Assembly: GCA_039666455.1 (NCBI GenBank)
Contig: JAVSLW010000035.1
Coordinates: 32,270 to 96,269 of the forward strand
DNA: 64,000 nt
Source: Methanobacterium sp.
GTDB lineage: Archaea > Methanobacteriota > Methanobacteria > Methanobacteriales > Methanobacteriaceae
Direction: 5' to 3'
How positions within the stretch are numbered: the first letter of the stretch is position 1; each line of letters begins with the position of its first letter. This document shows, piece by piece, positions 1 to 8,142 of the stretch. The notes under the pieces are model-generated. The model did no database searches. It was not told the DNA's origin and saw only the letters and a program-made list of their open reading frames with translations. The translations under genes were made by a program, and so were the position numbers.

Positions 1-267
1 GTTTGCACTTGCTTTATTATAAATTTCATAGGTGATATCCTGCTCTTCCAATGCCTCTTTAATAACATCCCATGCACCACATACTTTATATGAGCCTTTT
101 CCTGTGACAAATAATAAATTATTACTTCCTTTATCTTTTAAACTGGAAACAATGCCTTCAAATTTATGGATTGCCCCCACTCCAAAATAATCGGTTGTTT
201 TACATCTTAACTCAAATACATTGTTGATGTCGATAAGATCATCCACTTTGTTTGAAATTTTACTCAT
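1..267 (-). CDS. Iron-containing alcohol dehydrogenase family protein, N-terminal part (runs off the left edge)
   Basis: The reverse strand reads 89 open codons from an ATG at 265-267 to the window edge. The start is preceded by a GGGAGTGAT ribosome site. The product begins MSKISNKVDDLIDINNVFEL, then carries a DYFGVGA segment and LLFVTGKGSYKVCGAWD. This is the usual start of group III iron-dependent alcohol dehydrogenases, with the N-terminal Rossmann-like NAD(P)-binding half. The iron-binding His/Asp residues would lie outside the window. The physiological substrate cannot be told from this part. Confidence 0.75.
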   Translation of the reverse strand, partial: MSKISNKVDDLIDINNVFELRCKTTDYFGVGAIHKFEGIVSSLKDKGSNNLLFVTGKGSYKVCGAWDVIKEALEEQDITYEIYNKASAN

Positions 268-669
268 ATAAATCACTCCCTGATCTGGATGTTTTTCTAT
301 TATATCACTTCATTAATACATGATTATAATAATATAATTTATACAATATATATTATTTGTATAAAAATCAATACACTTACATCAAAATTAACCATTGCAA
401 TTTTAAATAAAAAATATTTGTTGCAACGCATTTTCTAACCACTTTACTCCTTTTAAAGGTAAATTTGAGTTTTTTTGAAACACCCCCGAATAAATTCTTA
501 AATATTATCTTAGAAGTGTGTCTGTTTTCACATGTGTAGCATGATTCACACATCTGAAGTTTAGAACAAGTGTTGTTTCAGCAAAATTTTTTAGACGCCA
601 ATTACAGATAAAAGGGAAAATATGAATGTTACAAAAGGGATTGATAAGTTTTCAGGTATCATTTAAAAC
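268..669. other. Intergenic AT-rich region, divergent promoters
   Basis: About 400 bases lie between two divergently read genes. A TATA-like run around 330-350 sits upstream of the reverse-strand alcohol dehydrogenase. I see no convincing gene; the longest start-to-stop stretch near 622-666 codes only about 14 residues. Confidence 0.4.
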
Positions 670-696
670 TTGAAAATTTTTATCAATGGTGTTTGG

Positions 697-1470
697 ATGA
701 ATACCAATTTAAATAAAAGATTTTGGGAGATAGATTCTCTAAGGGGCGTTGCAATAGTGATGATGGTCACATTTCACTTTATTTTTGACCTTTATTACTT
801 TAGAATTTACAGTCTGGACGTTCATTCTGGATTTTTATGGTGGTTTGCACGTTTAACTGCATTCACTTTTATTTTCCTTGTAGGGGTTTCATTGAGCCTT
901 AGTAATTCCAGAAATATATTAAAGGCAAATTATGGGGGTCAGAAAAATCTTTTTTACACGCATTTAAAAAGAGGACTTAAAATATTTGGATATGGGCTTA
1001 TAATAACTGCAGTAACATGGATATTCACCAGGGAAGGATTCATAATATTTGGAATTCTTCAACTTATAGGAATATCCATTATTTTAGAATATCCCTTTTT
1101 AAAATACAGGTACGCTAATTTGATTTCAGGTATAATCTTTATTGCTGTGGGTATTTACTTGATGGGATTCAAATTCGATTTTTATGAACTTTTATGGCTG
1201 GGATTTACTCCTTATAACTTTTACACGCTTGATTATTTCCCCCTGCTTCCATGGTTAGGTGTTGTATCTTTGGGGATATTTCTGGGAAACACACTTTATG
1301 GAAGTTATACTCGCCATTTTAAACTTCTGGATTTATCAAAATATCTTCCCCTAAAAGTTTTAGGATTTTTAGGGCAACATTCACTGTTTATTTACTTTAT
1401 TCATCAGCCAGTGTTGATTATTATACTTTTAATAGTAGCACCTGCAAATGTTTTAACATTGATTTTTTAG
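697..1470 (+). CDS. DUF1624 / heparan-alpha-glucosaminide N-acetyltransferase-like membrane protein
   Basis: Polytopic membrane protein of about 257 residues. It opens with RFWEIDSLRGVAIVMMVTFH, the signature of the DUF1624 family, which is related to lysosomal HGSNAT and to acyltransferase-3-like proteins. Seven or eight hydrophobic segments follow, and it ends with the family's FIYFIHQPVLI motif. By family analogy it may transfer an acyl group to an extracellular sugar or polymer, but the substrate is unknown. An in-frame TTG at 670 gives nine more residues; I prefer the ATG at 697 because GGTG precedes it and family members start close to RFWEID. It stands alone, about 110 bases before gatA. 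Confidence 0.75.
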   Translation: MNTNLNKRFWEIDSLRGVAIVMMVTFHFIFDLYYFRIYSLDVHSGFLWWFARLTAFTFIFLVGVSLSLSNSRNILKANYGGQKNLFYTHLKRGLKIFGYGLIITAVTWIFTREGFIIFGILQLIGISIILEYPFLKYRYANLISGIIFIAVGIYLMGFKFDFYELLWLGFTPYNFYTLDYFPLLPWLGVVSLGIFLGNTLYGSYTRHFKLLDLSKYLPLKVLGFLGQHSLFIYFIHQPVLIIILLIVAPANVLTLIF

Positions 1471-1580
1471 ATAATAAAATAATTATAGATAAAAGCTTCA
1501 ATTATATAGAATATATGATTTAAAGGATTAATCCATCAGGATCATTATTTTATTAAAACTGCAAAAAGTTAGGTGTGTCC

Positions 1581-2945
1581 ATGAATATTTTAAATAAATC
1601 AGAATTGATTAAAAATCACGAAATAACTGCATTAGATAACTTAGAAGAATCATTAAAGAACATAAAGAGTAAAAATGATAAGATAAATGCATTTCTTGAA
1701 ATAAAAGAGGAAGAAGCTGTTTCTTCGGCAGAAAAAGTTGATGCAAAAATTAAAAATGGTAAAAAAGTGGGGAAGCTTGCAGGATTAACCATTGGAATTA
1801 AAAGCAACATCAACATCGAAGACTTTATAATCTCAGCAGCTTCAAAAACACTTGAAAACTACATGGGAAGCTATAATGCCACAGTTATTGAAAGGATAAG
1901 AAAAGAAGATGGAATAATTCTTGGAACAACCAATATGGACGAATTTGCAGCAGGAAGCTCAACTGAAACATCTTATTTTGGAGTAACTGATAATCCAGCA
2001 GCGCCTGGAAGAATTCCTGGGGGCTCAAGTGGAGGAAGTGCAGCTGCAGTAGCAGCGAAAATGTGTGACCTTTCCCTTGGTTCAGATACTGGCGGCTCTA
2101 TAAGGAACCCTGCATCTCACTGCGGTGTCATGGGCTTTAAATCAACTTATGGTGTAGTTTCAAGACAGGGATTGCTGGATCTGGCTATGAGCCTTGAACA
2201 AATTGGGCCTTTTGCTCGTGACGCTGGCGGAATTGCTTTGATGCTTGATTCCATTGCGGGATACGACCCAACTGAGTGCACAACCTTGAAGAATGTTCCT
2301 GATTTTAAGGGAAAACTTGAAAATTCACAGGAAGTTATGAAAGGAATGAAAGTGGGTACTGTAAAAGAATTCTTTGATGTGTCTGATGAGAGAATAGTGA
2401 ATATAATTAAAAAATGTCTTGATAAAATGCAGGAGATGGGTGCAGAAGTGGTTGAATTAAGCTTTGACTATATTGATTTATGCCTGCCTACCTATTACCT
2501 CATAAACTATGTTGAATTCTTCTCAGCAACCAGAAAGTATGACGGCAGAAAGTATGGTTACAGAATTGAAGAAGTATGTGGAGAGGAAGTTTTAAGAAGA
2601 ATACACACTGGATCTTACATTAGTCAGAAGGAATACAGTGGTAAATACTATAAAAAAGCTTTACAGGCAAGATCACTTATTAGAAGAGAAATTACGAACC
2701 TTTTAAGTGGTGTAGATGCTATAGTTGGTCCAACAGTTCCAAAACTTCCACATAAGCTTGGTGAGTCATTAGATCCAATGGAGATGTATGCATATGATGT
2801 TTTAACAGTTATAGCAAACCTTGCAGGGATCCCGGCAGGAAGCATGAAGGCTGGTGAGGTAAAGGGCATTCCTGTTGGCCTTCAAATCCAGGGAAAACCA
2901 CTTGATGATGCTAAAATCATCCAGATGATGGCTGCACTTGAATGA
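1581..2945 (+). CDS. gatA: Asp/Glu-tRNA amidotransferase subunit A
   Basis: Subunit A of the GatCAB transamidosome, which hydrolyses glutamine to supply ammonia for converting Asp-tRNA(Asn) to Asn-tRNA(Asn). It is an amidase-signature protein of 454 residues. The Ser-cisSer-Lys triad is visible: Lys in GIKSNIN (about 74), Ser in GGSSGGSAAA (about 149) and Ser in GSDTGGSIRNPAS (about 173). The ATG at 1581 follows AGGTG at 1571-1575; an upstream in-frame GTG at 1575 overlaps that site and is unlikely to be the start. gatB and gatC are not in the window. The CobQ-like gene follows after 9 bases, so the two may be cotranscribed. Confidence 0.93.
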   Translation: MNILNKSELIKNHEITALDNLEESLKNIKSKNDKINAFLEIKEEEAVSSAEKVDAKIKNGKKVGKLAGLTIGIKSNINIEDFIISAASKTLENYMGSYNATVIERIRKEDGIILGTTNMDEFAAGSSTETSYFGVTDNPAAPGRIPGGSSGGSAAAVAAKMCDLSLGSDTGGSIRNPASHCGVMGFKSTYGVVSRQGLLDLAMSLEQIGPFARDAGGIALMLDSIAGYDPTECTTLKNVPDFKGKLENSQEVMKGMKVGTVKEFFDVSDERIVNIIKKCLDKMQEMGAEVVELSFDYIDLCLPTYYLINYVEFFSATRKYDGRKYGYRIEEVCGEEVLRRIHTGSYISQKEYSGKYYKKALQARSLIRREITNLLSGVDAIVGPTVPKLPHKLGESLDPMEMYAYDVLTVIANLAGIPAGSMKAGEVKGIPVGLQIQGKPLDDAKIIQMMAALE

Positions 2946-2954
2946 AGTGAAAAG

Positions 2955-4436
2955 ATGAAAAAAATAGGTCTTCTTTATGTAAAAGGTTCTCTTCCAGTTT
3001 TTGAAAACTTTGGGGAGCTACCAACTCATATTGTAAAAGAAAATGGTTTGGTCAACGGCCAAAAGGCACATAAAGCTTTAGATGGATTAATTATTCCTGG
3101 CGGAAGCATAATTGAGTCTCAGAGTGTTCAAAATACTTTAAAGTCTGAAATTCGAAAAATGGAAAAGGAAGGTAAGTTCATTTTTGGAATGTGCTCTGGG
3201 TTTCAGCTTCTTGCAAATAAAACAGATATAGGGAGGCGTTCGCCATGTCCAATTGAAAGAGAAGGACTTGGAATTTTAGATGTAACCTTCAGGCCAATGA
3301 TTGGAACAGACCAGGTGGAAGCAGAAATCCTTGACAGCTCTTTTTTAACCCAAGGAATGGTTGGTAAGACAGTCACTGGATTTCACTGCCACACTTACGG
3401 TTTAATTGAAGGAAATGCCCCACAACTGTTTTTAAGCACTGTTAAAAGAACTGATTATCATGATAACCCTCGAGAGATACTGTCTGGAGTTAGAAACGAT
3501 GATGGAAATGTTGTAGGGACTATGGTCCACGGGTGCCTGGATGAAAACCATTCACTTGTAGAAAATATTATAGATTTTATAGATGCTTCTGAAGTTGATG
3601 TTTTGAATATTAAAAACAAAAACAGGGAGCTGATTTCTAAAATCAGGACTGAAATTGGTATAGATACAAATATCTATGTAAAACATGCTAATACAACAGA
3701 GAGAACTCCAAAAGCATTGATGATTGCAAGCACTGGTTCTGATTCTGGAAAAACATTTCTAACAACAGGCATGGCTGGGGTTTTAAGGAAAATGGGATAC
3801 AGAGTCGCTGTATTAAAAGTAGGACCAGATATCAGAGATATAGTACCTTCTCTTTACCTTAATAAAGAAAATATGGAAAAATTTTCCTCAATTAGAATTG
3901 GGGGACTTGGATGGATGGATCTGGAGGAAGTAATTACAGATCCTGGAGACTACGACATTGTACTTATAGAGGGGGTTATGAGCGCATTTACAGGCACTTT
4001 AAACGAAAAAATACCATTTTCAACAGCTGAAATTGCAAAGGCAGCTAATATTCCAGTGATTATGATTACTTCGTGCAGTAAAGGAGGAATAGAAACAGCT
4101 GCAGTTGATATTGTGGGCCATATCGAAGTTCTGAACAAACTTGGGGTTAAAACATGTGGCGTGATACTTAACAGGGTTTATGATAGGTCAATTTCAAAAA
4201 TAGCCTCATCATTCATAAAAAGAAGGACAGATGTAGATGTTATTGGGGAAATTCCCAAAGTCAAAATGACAGAAAGAGGAAACACCCCGGAAGTTGAAAT
4301 TAAACTGGAGGAATTCTGTTTAAATGCCATGAAAACAGTTGAAGAACATCTGAATATCCCTGAAATATTTAAAATGGCTAAAATACCCCAGTTTGTAGGT
4401 TACATGTCTTATGAGGATATTAAAGATAAGTTTTAA
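2955..4436 (+). CDS. CobQ/CobB-like glutamine amidotransferase with P-loop synthase domain
   Basis: A 493-residue two-domain protein. The N-terminal half (about 1-225) is a class I glutamine amidotransferase with LIIPGGS, the nucleophile Cys in GMCSGFQLL and a possible catalytic His in MVHGCLDENH. The C-terminal half is a dethiobiotin/cobyrinate-synthase-type P-loop ATPase with STGSDSGKT near residue 260 and a VLIEGVMS segment. The order, amidotransferase first, is the reverse of CbiA/CobQ. Methanogens carry such proteins in addition to the cobalamin and F430 amidases; the substrate is not known. It starts 9 bases after gatA. Its last codons lie inside a 56-base direct repeat. Confidence 0.7.
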   Translation: MKKIGLLYVKGSLPVFENFGELPTHIVKENGLVNGQKAHKALDGLIIPGGSIIESQSVQNTLKSEIRKMEKEGKFIFGMCSGFQLLANKTDIGRRSPCPIEREGLGILDVTFRPMIGTDQVEAEILDSSFLTQGMVGKTVTGFHCHTYGLIEGNAPQLFLSTVKRTDYHDNPREILSGVRNDDGNVVGTMVHGCLDENHSLVENIIDFIDASEVDVLNIKNKNRELISKIRTEIGIDTNIYVKHANTTERTPKALMIASTGSDSGKTFLTTGMAGVLRKMGYRVAVLKVGPDIRDIVPSLYLNKENMEKFSSIRIGGLGWMDLEEVITDPGDYDIVLIEGVMSAFTGTLNEKIPFSTAEIAKAANIPVIMITSCSKGGIETAAVDIVGHIEVLNKLGVKTCGVILNRVYDRSISKIASSFIKRRTDVDVIGEIPKVKMTERGNTPEVEIKLEEFCLNAMKTVEEHLNIPEIFKMAKIPQFVGYMSYEDIKDKF

Positions 4437-4532
4437 AGATAAGTTTTGATCAACCTTTTTTTAAAAGGTTGATTTGCATGTCTTATGAGGATATTAAAGA
4501 TAAGTTTTAAAGATAAGTTTTGATCAACCTTT
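4403..4532. repeat. 56-base direct repeat around a hairpin
   Basis: Bases 4403-4458 recur exactly at 4477-4532 (offset 74), separated by 18 bases. The first copy holds the last codons and stop of the CobQ-like gene; the second extends into the last codons of ribB on the other strand. This looks like a local tandem duplication at the convergent gene ends. Confidence 0.85.
4449..4473. terminator. Bidirectional hairpin between convergent genes
   Basis: ATCAACCTTTT (4449-4459) and AAAAGGTTGAT (4463-4473) form an 11-bp perfect stem with a 3-base loop between the converging CobQ-like gene and ribB. The same sequence family reappears at 35400-35425, and a half site lies near 25430. It is probably a terminator or REP-like element. 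Confidence 0.55.
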
Positions 4533-5198
4533 AAAGTCTTTATAAGCTTTTATTACTTCTTCCCCACTTAAAAACAGTAGCCCTTCTTTTTCAGCGTATT
4601 TTTCAACTTCAGATGTTGGCAGTGAATTCCCGGTGTTGTCATCCATCATTTCACAGCAAACAGCGGCAGGAGTTAGCCCTGTCATCTCAGTAAGTGCGAC
4701 ACTCATTTCAGTATGGCCCTGACGCCTGGTTAAAAGTCCTTTTGAACCTCTAAGGATTGTTACATGTCCTGGAGCTCTGAAGTGTTTTCCAAAGTTGTTG
4801 TGATCTTCATTTTTACAGAGCATTGCAAGTTCTTTTATGGTCAAAGCTCTGTCATTATCTGTTATTCCAGTAAATGTTTCTCTGTGGTTTATGGTCAGTG
4901 AAAAGGCTGATCTTTCATCGTAGGGGATATCATTTGGTGAAAGTTCGGCTAATAAGGGATATCGGTACTGTGCTGCATCCATTACATCAGTCATGAAGGG
5001 TAATCTCAGTTTTCTGGCTTCTTCGTGAGATACAGCGGTACATATCAGCCCCCCGGCATCATTTCTCATTCTTGAAATGTGCTGCGGCTTAATAAATTCT
5101 GCTGCGATAATCATATCGGTTTCTCTTTCCCTATTATCACTGTCAAATACCAAAATGATCTCACCGTCTTTAAATGCTTTCAATGCGTCCTTTATCAT
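4524..5198 (-). CDS. ribB: 3,4-dihydroxy-2-butanone 4-phosphate synthase
   Basis: Converts ribulose 5-phosphate to dihydroxybutanone phosphate and formate, supplying the four-carbon unit for riboflavin and probably F420/FO. It is a single-domain 224-residue protein without the GTP cyclohydrolase II domain, as usual in archaea. Visible motifs are the acidic DSDNRERETDM loop (metal and substrate binding), RNDAGGLIC, HFRAPGHV and RRQGHTE. Its stop lies in the repeated segment at 4477-4532. ribK is encoded 135 bases upstream on the same strand, so the pair form a flavin neighbourhood. Confidence 0.95.
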   Translation of the reverse strand: MIKDALKAFKDGEIILVFDSDNRERETDMIIAAEFIKPQHISRMRNDAGGLICTAVSHEEARKLRLPFMTDVMDAAQYRYPLLAELSPNDIPYDERSAFSLTINHRETFTGITDNDRALTIKELAMLCKNEDHNNFGKHFRAPGHVTILRGSKGLLTRRQGHTEMSVALTEMTGLTPAAVCCEMMDDNTGNSLPTSEVEKYAEKEGLLFLSGEEVIKAYKDFKG

Positions 5199-5333
5199 TT
5201 AATCGTAACTCCATTATACGTTTTTCGTGAATTAATAGACTTCCAATTTAATATGGTTATAATGTATTTTTATAAAATTAATATTTATGCATTTTCTAAA
5301 GGAGATTAATTATTTCATTTAAAAGATAAAAAT

Positions 5334-5714
5334 TTAATATTCGAGGTTTAATTTAACTTTATGCCCATTTTTAATTTCTAAAGACTCTTTAACCTTAATT
5401 GAAGTTATAAATTCAAGAATATTTTCTCCATGTGTGGTTTTTTTTGGAAACACTACTGCACCACATATATCATTGTTTAAAACAGCTTTTATAAGTAGAA
5501 CATCCCCAAAATTCCCTTCACCTTTAATTTTTTCCATTTTATCCTTTTTAATCTGGTGGATCTTCTGGATTTCACTTTCAGATATCCTGATATTTAAGGT
5601 ACCTGGAAAGGGAGTAAAATTAAGTTTCTTTTCAAACTGATCCTTATAAAATGATCTGGACATGAAATAAGCACCTTTTCCCTGTCCTGATACTACAATT
5701 CCTTTAATTTCCAT
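5334..5714 (-). CDS. ribK: CTP-dependent riboflavin kinase
   Basis: Phosphorylates riboflavin to FMN using CTP; this archaeal enzyme (DUF120) is unrelated to bacterial RibF. About 126 residues, close to the family length. Visible motifs are SGQGKGAYFMS near the N terminus, the FTPFPGTLNIR substrate loop and GDVLLIKAVLNN. The ATG at 5714 lies 3 bases after GTGATT; the in-frame GTG at 5723 is part of that ribosome site. It follows endonuclease V by 16 bases, so it is probably cotranscribed with sepS and the endonuclease gene. Confidence 0.92.
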   Translation of the reverse strand: MEIKGIVVSGQGKGAYFMSRSFYKDQFEKKLNFTPFPGTLNIRISESEIQKIHQIKKDKMEKIKGEGNFGDVLLIKAVLNNDICGAVVFPKKTTHGENILEFITSIKVKESLEIKNGHKVKLNLEY

Positions 5715-5730
5715 TTTAATCACACTTAAA

Positions 5731-6372
5731 TTATTGGTTACGTTTGTCCAGCTCTTTCATAGCCTTTGTGGCCAGAATATGCGCCTTTCTGATTGGTTCA
5801 GGCATCTTAAATACAGAAGCTTTTAATACAGCATCAACTGCAGTTTTAAGAGAAATTTTATGACCTATACTCACGTACTTATCTTTAATGTATGCACCTA
5901 CGGTTTCATTTCCTGACAGAACATATTTTATGACGTTTTCATATTTAAATTTATATTTTCCAGGCGCTAATCTTTTTGCAACTCCAATTGCAGGTGTATC
6001 CATAAGCAGTCCAACATGGGAGGCAAGGCCAAAGCCCCGTGGATGCATGATACCATGGCCATTGACCATTAACACGTCGTAACTATTTTTCAGTGTTTTT
6101 AGAACTGAAACCATTGCATCGGCTTCTCTAAAACCTAAAAAACCTGCAATATATGGAAACTGAATTTCAACTTTTAAAGTTTTTTCTTCTAATACTTCAA
6201 GCGTGTTATAATCAATCACTACAGCTGCTGCAATGGCATAATTATCCCTTAAAAATGATATATCGACTCCTGCAACTTTTTTAATATCTTCAAATTTATC
6301 TTCTTTTATTATTTCCTTTGAGAGATTATTTTGGATATTTGAAAGATATTGGGTTAAATTACAGGAGCACAT
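5731..6372 (-). CDS. nfi: Endonuclease V (deoxyinosine 3' endonuclease)
   Basis: A 213-residue repair nuclease that cleaves DNA (or RNA) one base 3' of inosine. Family landmarks are visible: the AGVDIS strand with the first catalytic Asp, the FPYIAGFLGFRE wedge motif with its Glu, and VNGHGIMHPRGFGLASHVG, the second metal/substrate block. It lies 12 bases after sepS and 16 before ribK on the same strand. No clear ribosome site precedes the ATG, so it may depend on coupling to sepS. Confidence 0.92.
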   Translation of the reverse strand: MCSCNLTQYLSNIQNNLSKEIIKEDKFEDIKKVAGVDISFLRDNYAIAAAVVIDYNTLEVLEEKTLKVEIQFPYIAGFLGFREADAMVSVLKTLKNSYDVLMVNGHGIMHPRGFGLASHVGLLMDTPAIGVAKRLAPGKYKFKYENVIKYVLSGNETVGAYIKDKYVSIGHKISLKTAVDAVLKASVFKMPEPIRKAHILATKAMKELDKRNQ

Positions 6373-6384
6373 GGTGTTTAAATA

Positions 6385-7980
6385 TCAATCTTTAAGTTTG
6401 CATGTTATTGTACAAAATACAGGGCCTCTTAAATCAATCGCTTTATTATTACTGGTTATGTAGTTTAATGCAACTTCCTCAAGTTTTAAATTTATGTCAG
6501 AAAGAGATCTTGAAATTGGCACTCTTACAATAACTTCATCTTTACCGCTTACAATCATTTCTTCAATTTTATAAGCTGCATCTGCTGCAATGCCATCCAT
6601 ATAGCTGATTTCTGTTGATATTCCTTTATCCAGTGCTTCAAGGGCTTTTTCATCAGTAATATCTTTAATAGGGACTCCAATTATATCTCCATTGTTAATA
6701 TAAACTTTATTCCAGGCAGCAGGACCTAAAAGCTTTGTACCTTCTTCAGGCTCTAAAACTTTGACAATTATCTCTTTACCTAAAAATTCCCCTTCAAACG
6801 CTGTAAATTCACATGGAGAAGGCTCATTACCATTTTCTTTAAAGGTATCAATTATATGATCCATTAGTTCTTTTCCTTCATCTGTTGCAGGGTAATAATT
6901 AATTCTAAGCACTGAAGCCATATCTCTATCTGAAAGAGTCCATTTACCATATGTTTCAGGATAAACCATTTCTCTTACATCTGTTTGATTGTAAAGCAGC
7001 ATGGCAATTCTTTCAACACCTACTCCAATGTTTAAAACATCTTTTTCAATACCGTATTTTGCAAGGGCGATTGGTGAATACAATCCAAATGTAGCCACTT
7101 CAACCCATTCCTTAAGCCGGGAATGATAACCATAAACCTCTGTCTGGGTCCCTTCAACATAATATTTGGACTTTTTCTCATCAGGAGTGAATTTAAACTT
7201 TTCAAAGCCGAAGTATTCCAGTAAACTTTCAGTAATAGCCTTACCAAGGTCAAGCGATACTTCATCGTCCATTACTACGCATGATGCAGAATGGTAAGTC
7301 GTTAAATGACTTGCATCCTCACGCTGTTCTCTTCTAAAGCATCTGTCAATGGAAAACATTTTAACTGGAAGTTTTCTTTTGTTGTTAACTGCTTTAAGGG
7401 TTATAAACCACCCTGAAGTCATATGAGATCGTAAAGTGGTTTTTGCAGGAACTGGTTTTAATTCACGGATTTCTGGAAAGACTTTTTCCAGAACACGAAG
7501 CCCCATATGGTCTTCAACTTCAAGGGCCTGTGAAACTTCTAAAACCAGATCATCTCCACTTACATCTCCCTTTTTGTATTCTCTAAAGACTTCTTTTAAA
7601 CCTTCAATCCTATCATCATCTAAAGAAACACCCAGATTTTTTATTTTTTCTATTTTATCCATTCCAATTCCAATGTCTGGTCTTGGAAGTCCTGCAATGT
7701 AAAAACACCTGTCAAGGACGGCCGGCGCTTCAGGGCCGAACTGCCTGTAGATATGGTCTTCTTCAATAAAAACGGGGTTCACTGTCTCTTTAAAACCTAA
7801 ATTTAAATATGCCTGCCTTAACTGTGCCACTGTATCATACAGCACGTGGCTTTTACCGGTTTCAACTCTCACTCGAGGATATTCGTCATCATGATGGGGC
7901 TTTTTTATGGTTTGGGAGGTCATCATCCATGCTCCTTCAAAATCCTTTTTTGCAAGCTTTATAATTTTCTTTTTATCCAA
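6385..7980 (-). CDS. sepS: O-phosphoseryl-tRNA(Cys) synthetase
   Basis: Class II synthetase that charges tRNA(Cys) with O-phosphoserine, which SepCysS then converts to Cys. It is the route used by methanogens without CysRS. 531 residues, matching SepRS. Visible features are motif 2-like FSIDRCFRREQ, motif 3-like GVGVERIAMLLYN and the SepRS-specific N terminus with HHDDEYPRV. The start is TTG at 7978-7980, supported by AGGAGG seven bases upstream. It shares a 162-base upstream region with the divergent tfrA and probably leads the endonuclease V-ribK group. Confidence 0.95.
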   Translation of the reverse strand: MDKKKIIKLAKKDFEGAWMMTSQTIKKPHHDDEYPRVRVETGKSHVLYDTVAQLRQAYLNLGFKETVNPVFIEEDHIYRQFGPEAPAVLDRCFYIAGLPRPDIGIGMDKIEKIKNLGVSLDDDRIEGLKEVFREYKKGDVSGDDLVLEVSQALEVEDHMGLRVLEKVFPEIRELKPVPAKTTLRSHMTSGWFITLKAVNNKRKLPVKMFSIDRCFRREQREDASHLTTYHSASCVVMDDEVSLDLGKAITESLLEYFGFEKFKFTPDEKKSKYYVEGTQTEVYGYHSRLKEWVEVATFGLYSPIALAKYGIEKDVLNIGVGVERIAMLLYNQTDVREMVYPETYGKWTLSDRDMASVLRINYYPATDEGKELMDHIIDTFKENGNEPSPCEFTAFEGEFLGKEIIVKVLEPEEGTKLLGPAAWNKVYINNGDIIGVPIKDITDEKALEALDKGISTEISYMDGIAADAAYKIEEMIVSGKDEVIVRVPISRSLSDINLKLEEVALNYITSNNKAIDLRGPVFCTITCKLKD

Positions 7981-8142
7981 GTAATGCCTCCTAAAAGTAT
8001 ATTTAAGTAGAATTAAGTTTTTTATAAATTTATAATTCTTTTATGCCTATTTTTTAATAGATATTAAAGGTTTTTAATTGATCCTTTTTAATATTTACTT
8101 CCTCCGTGAAAATTTAAATAATATATAAATCTAAATTTTATT

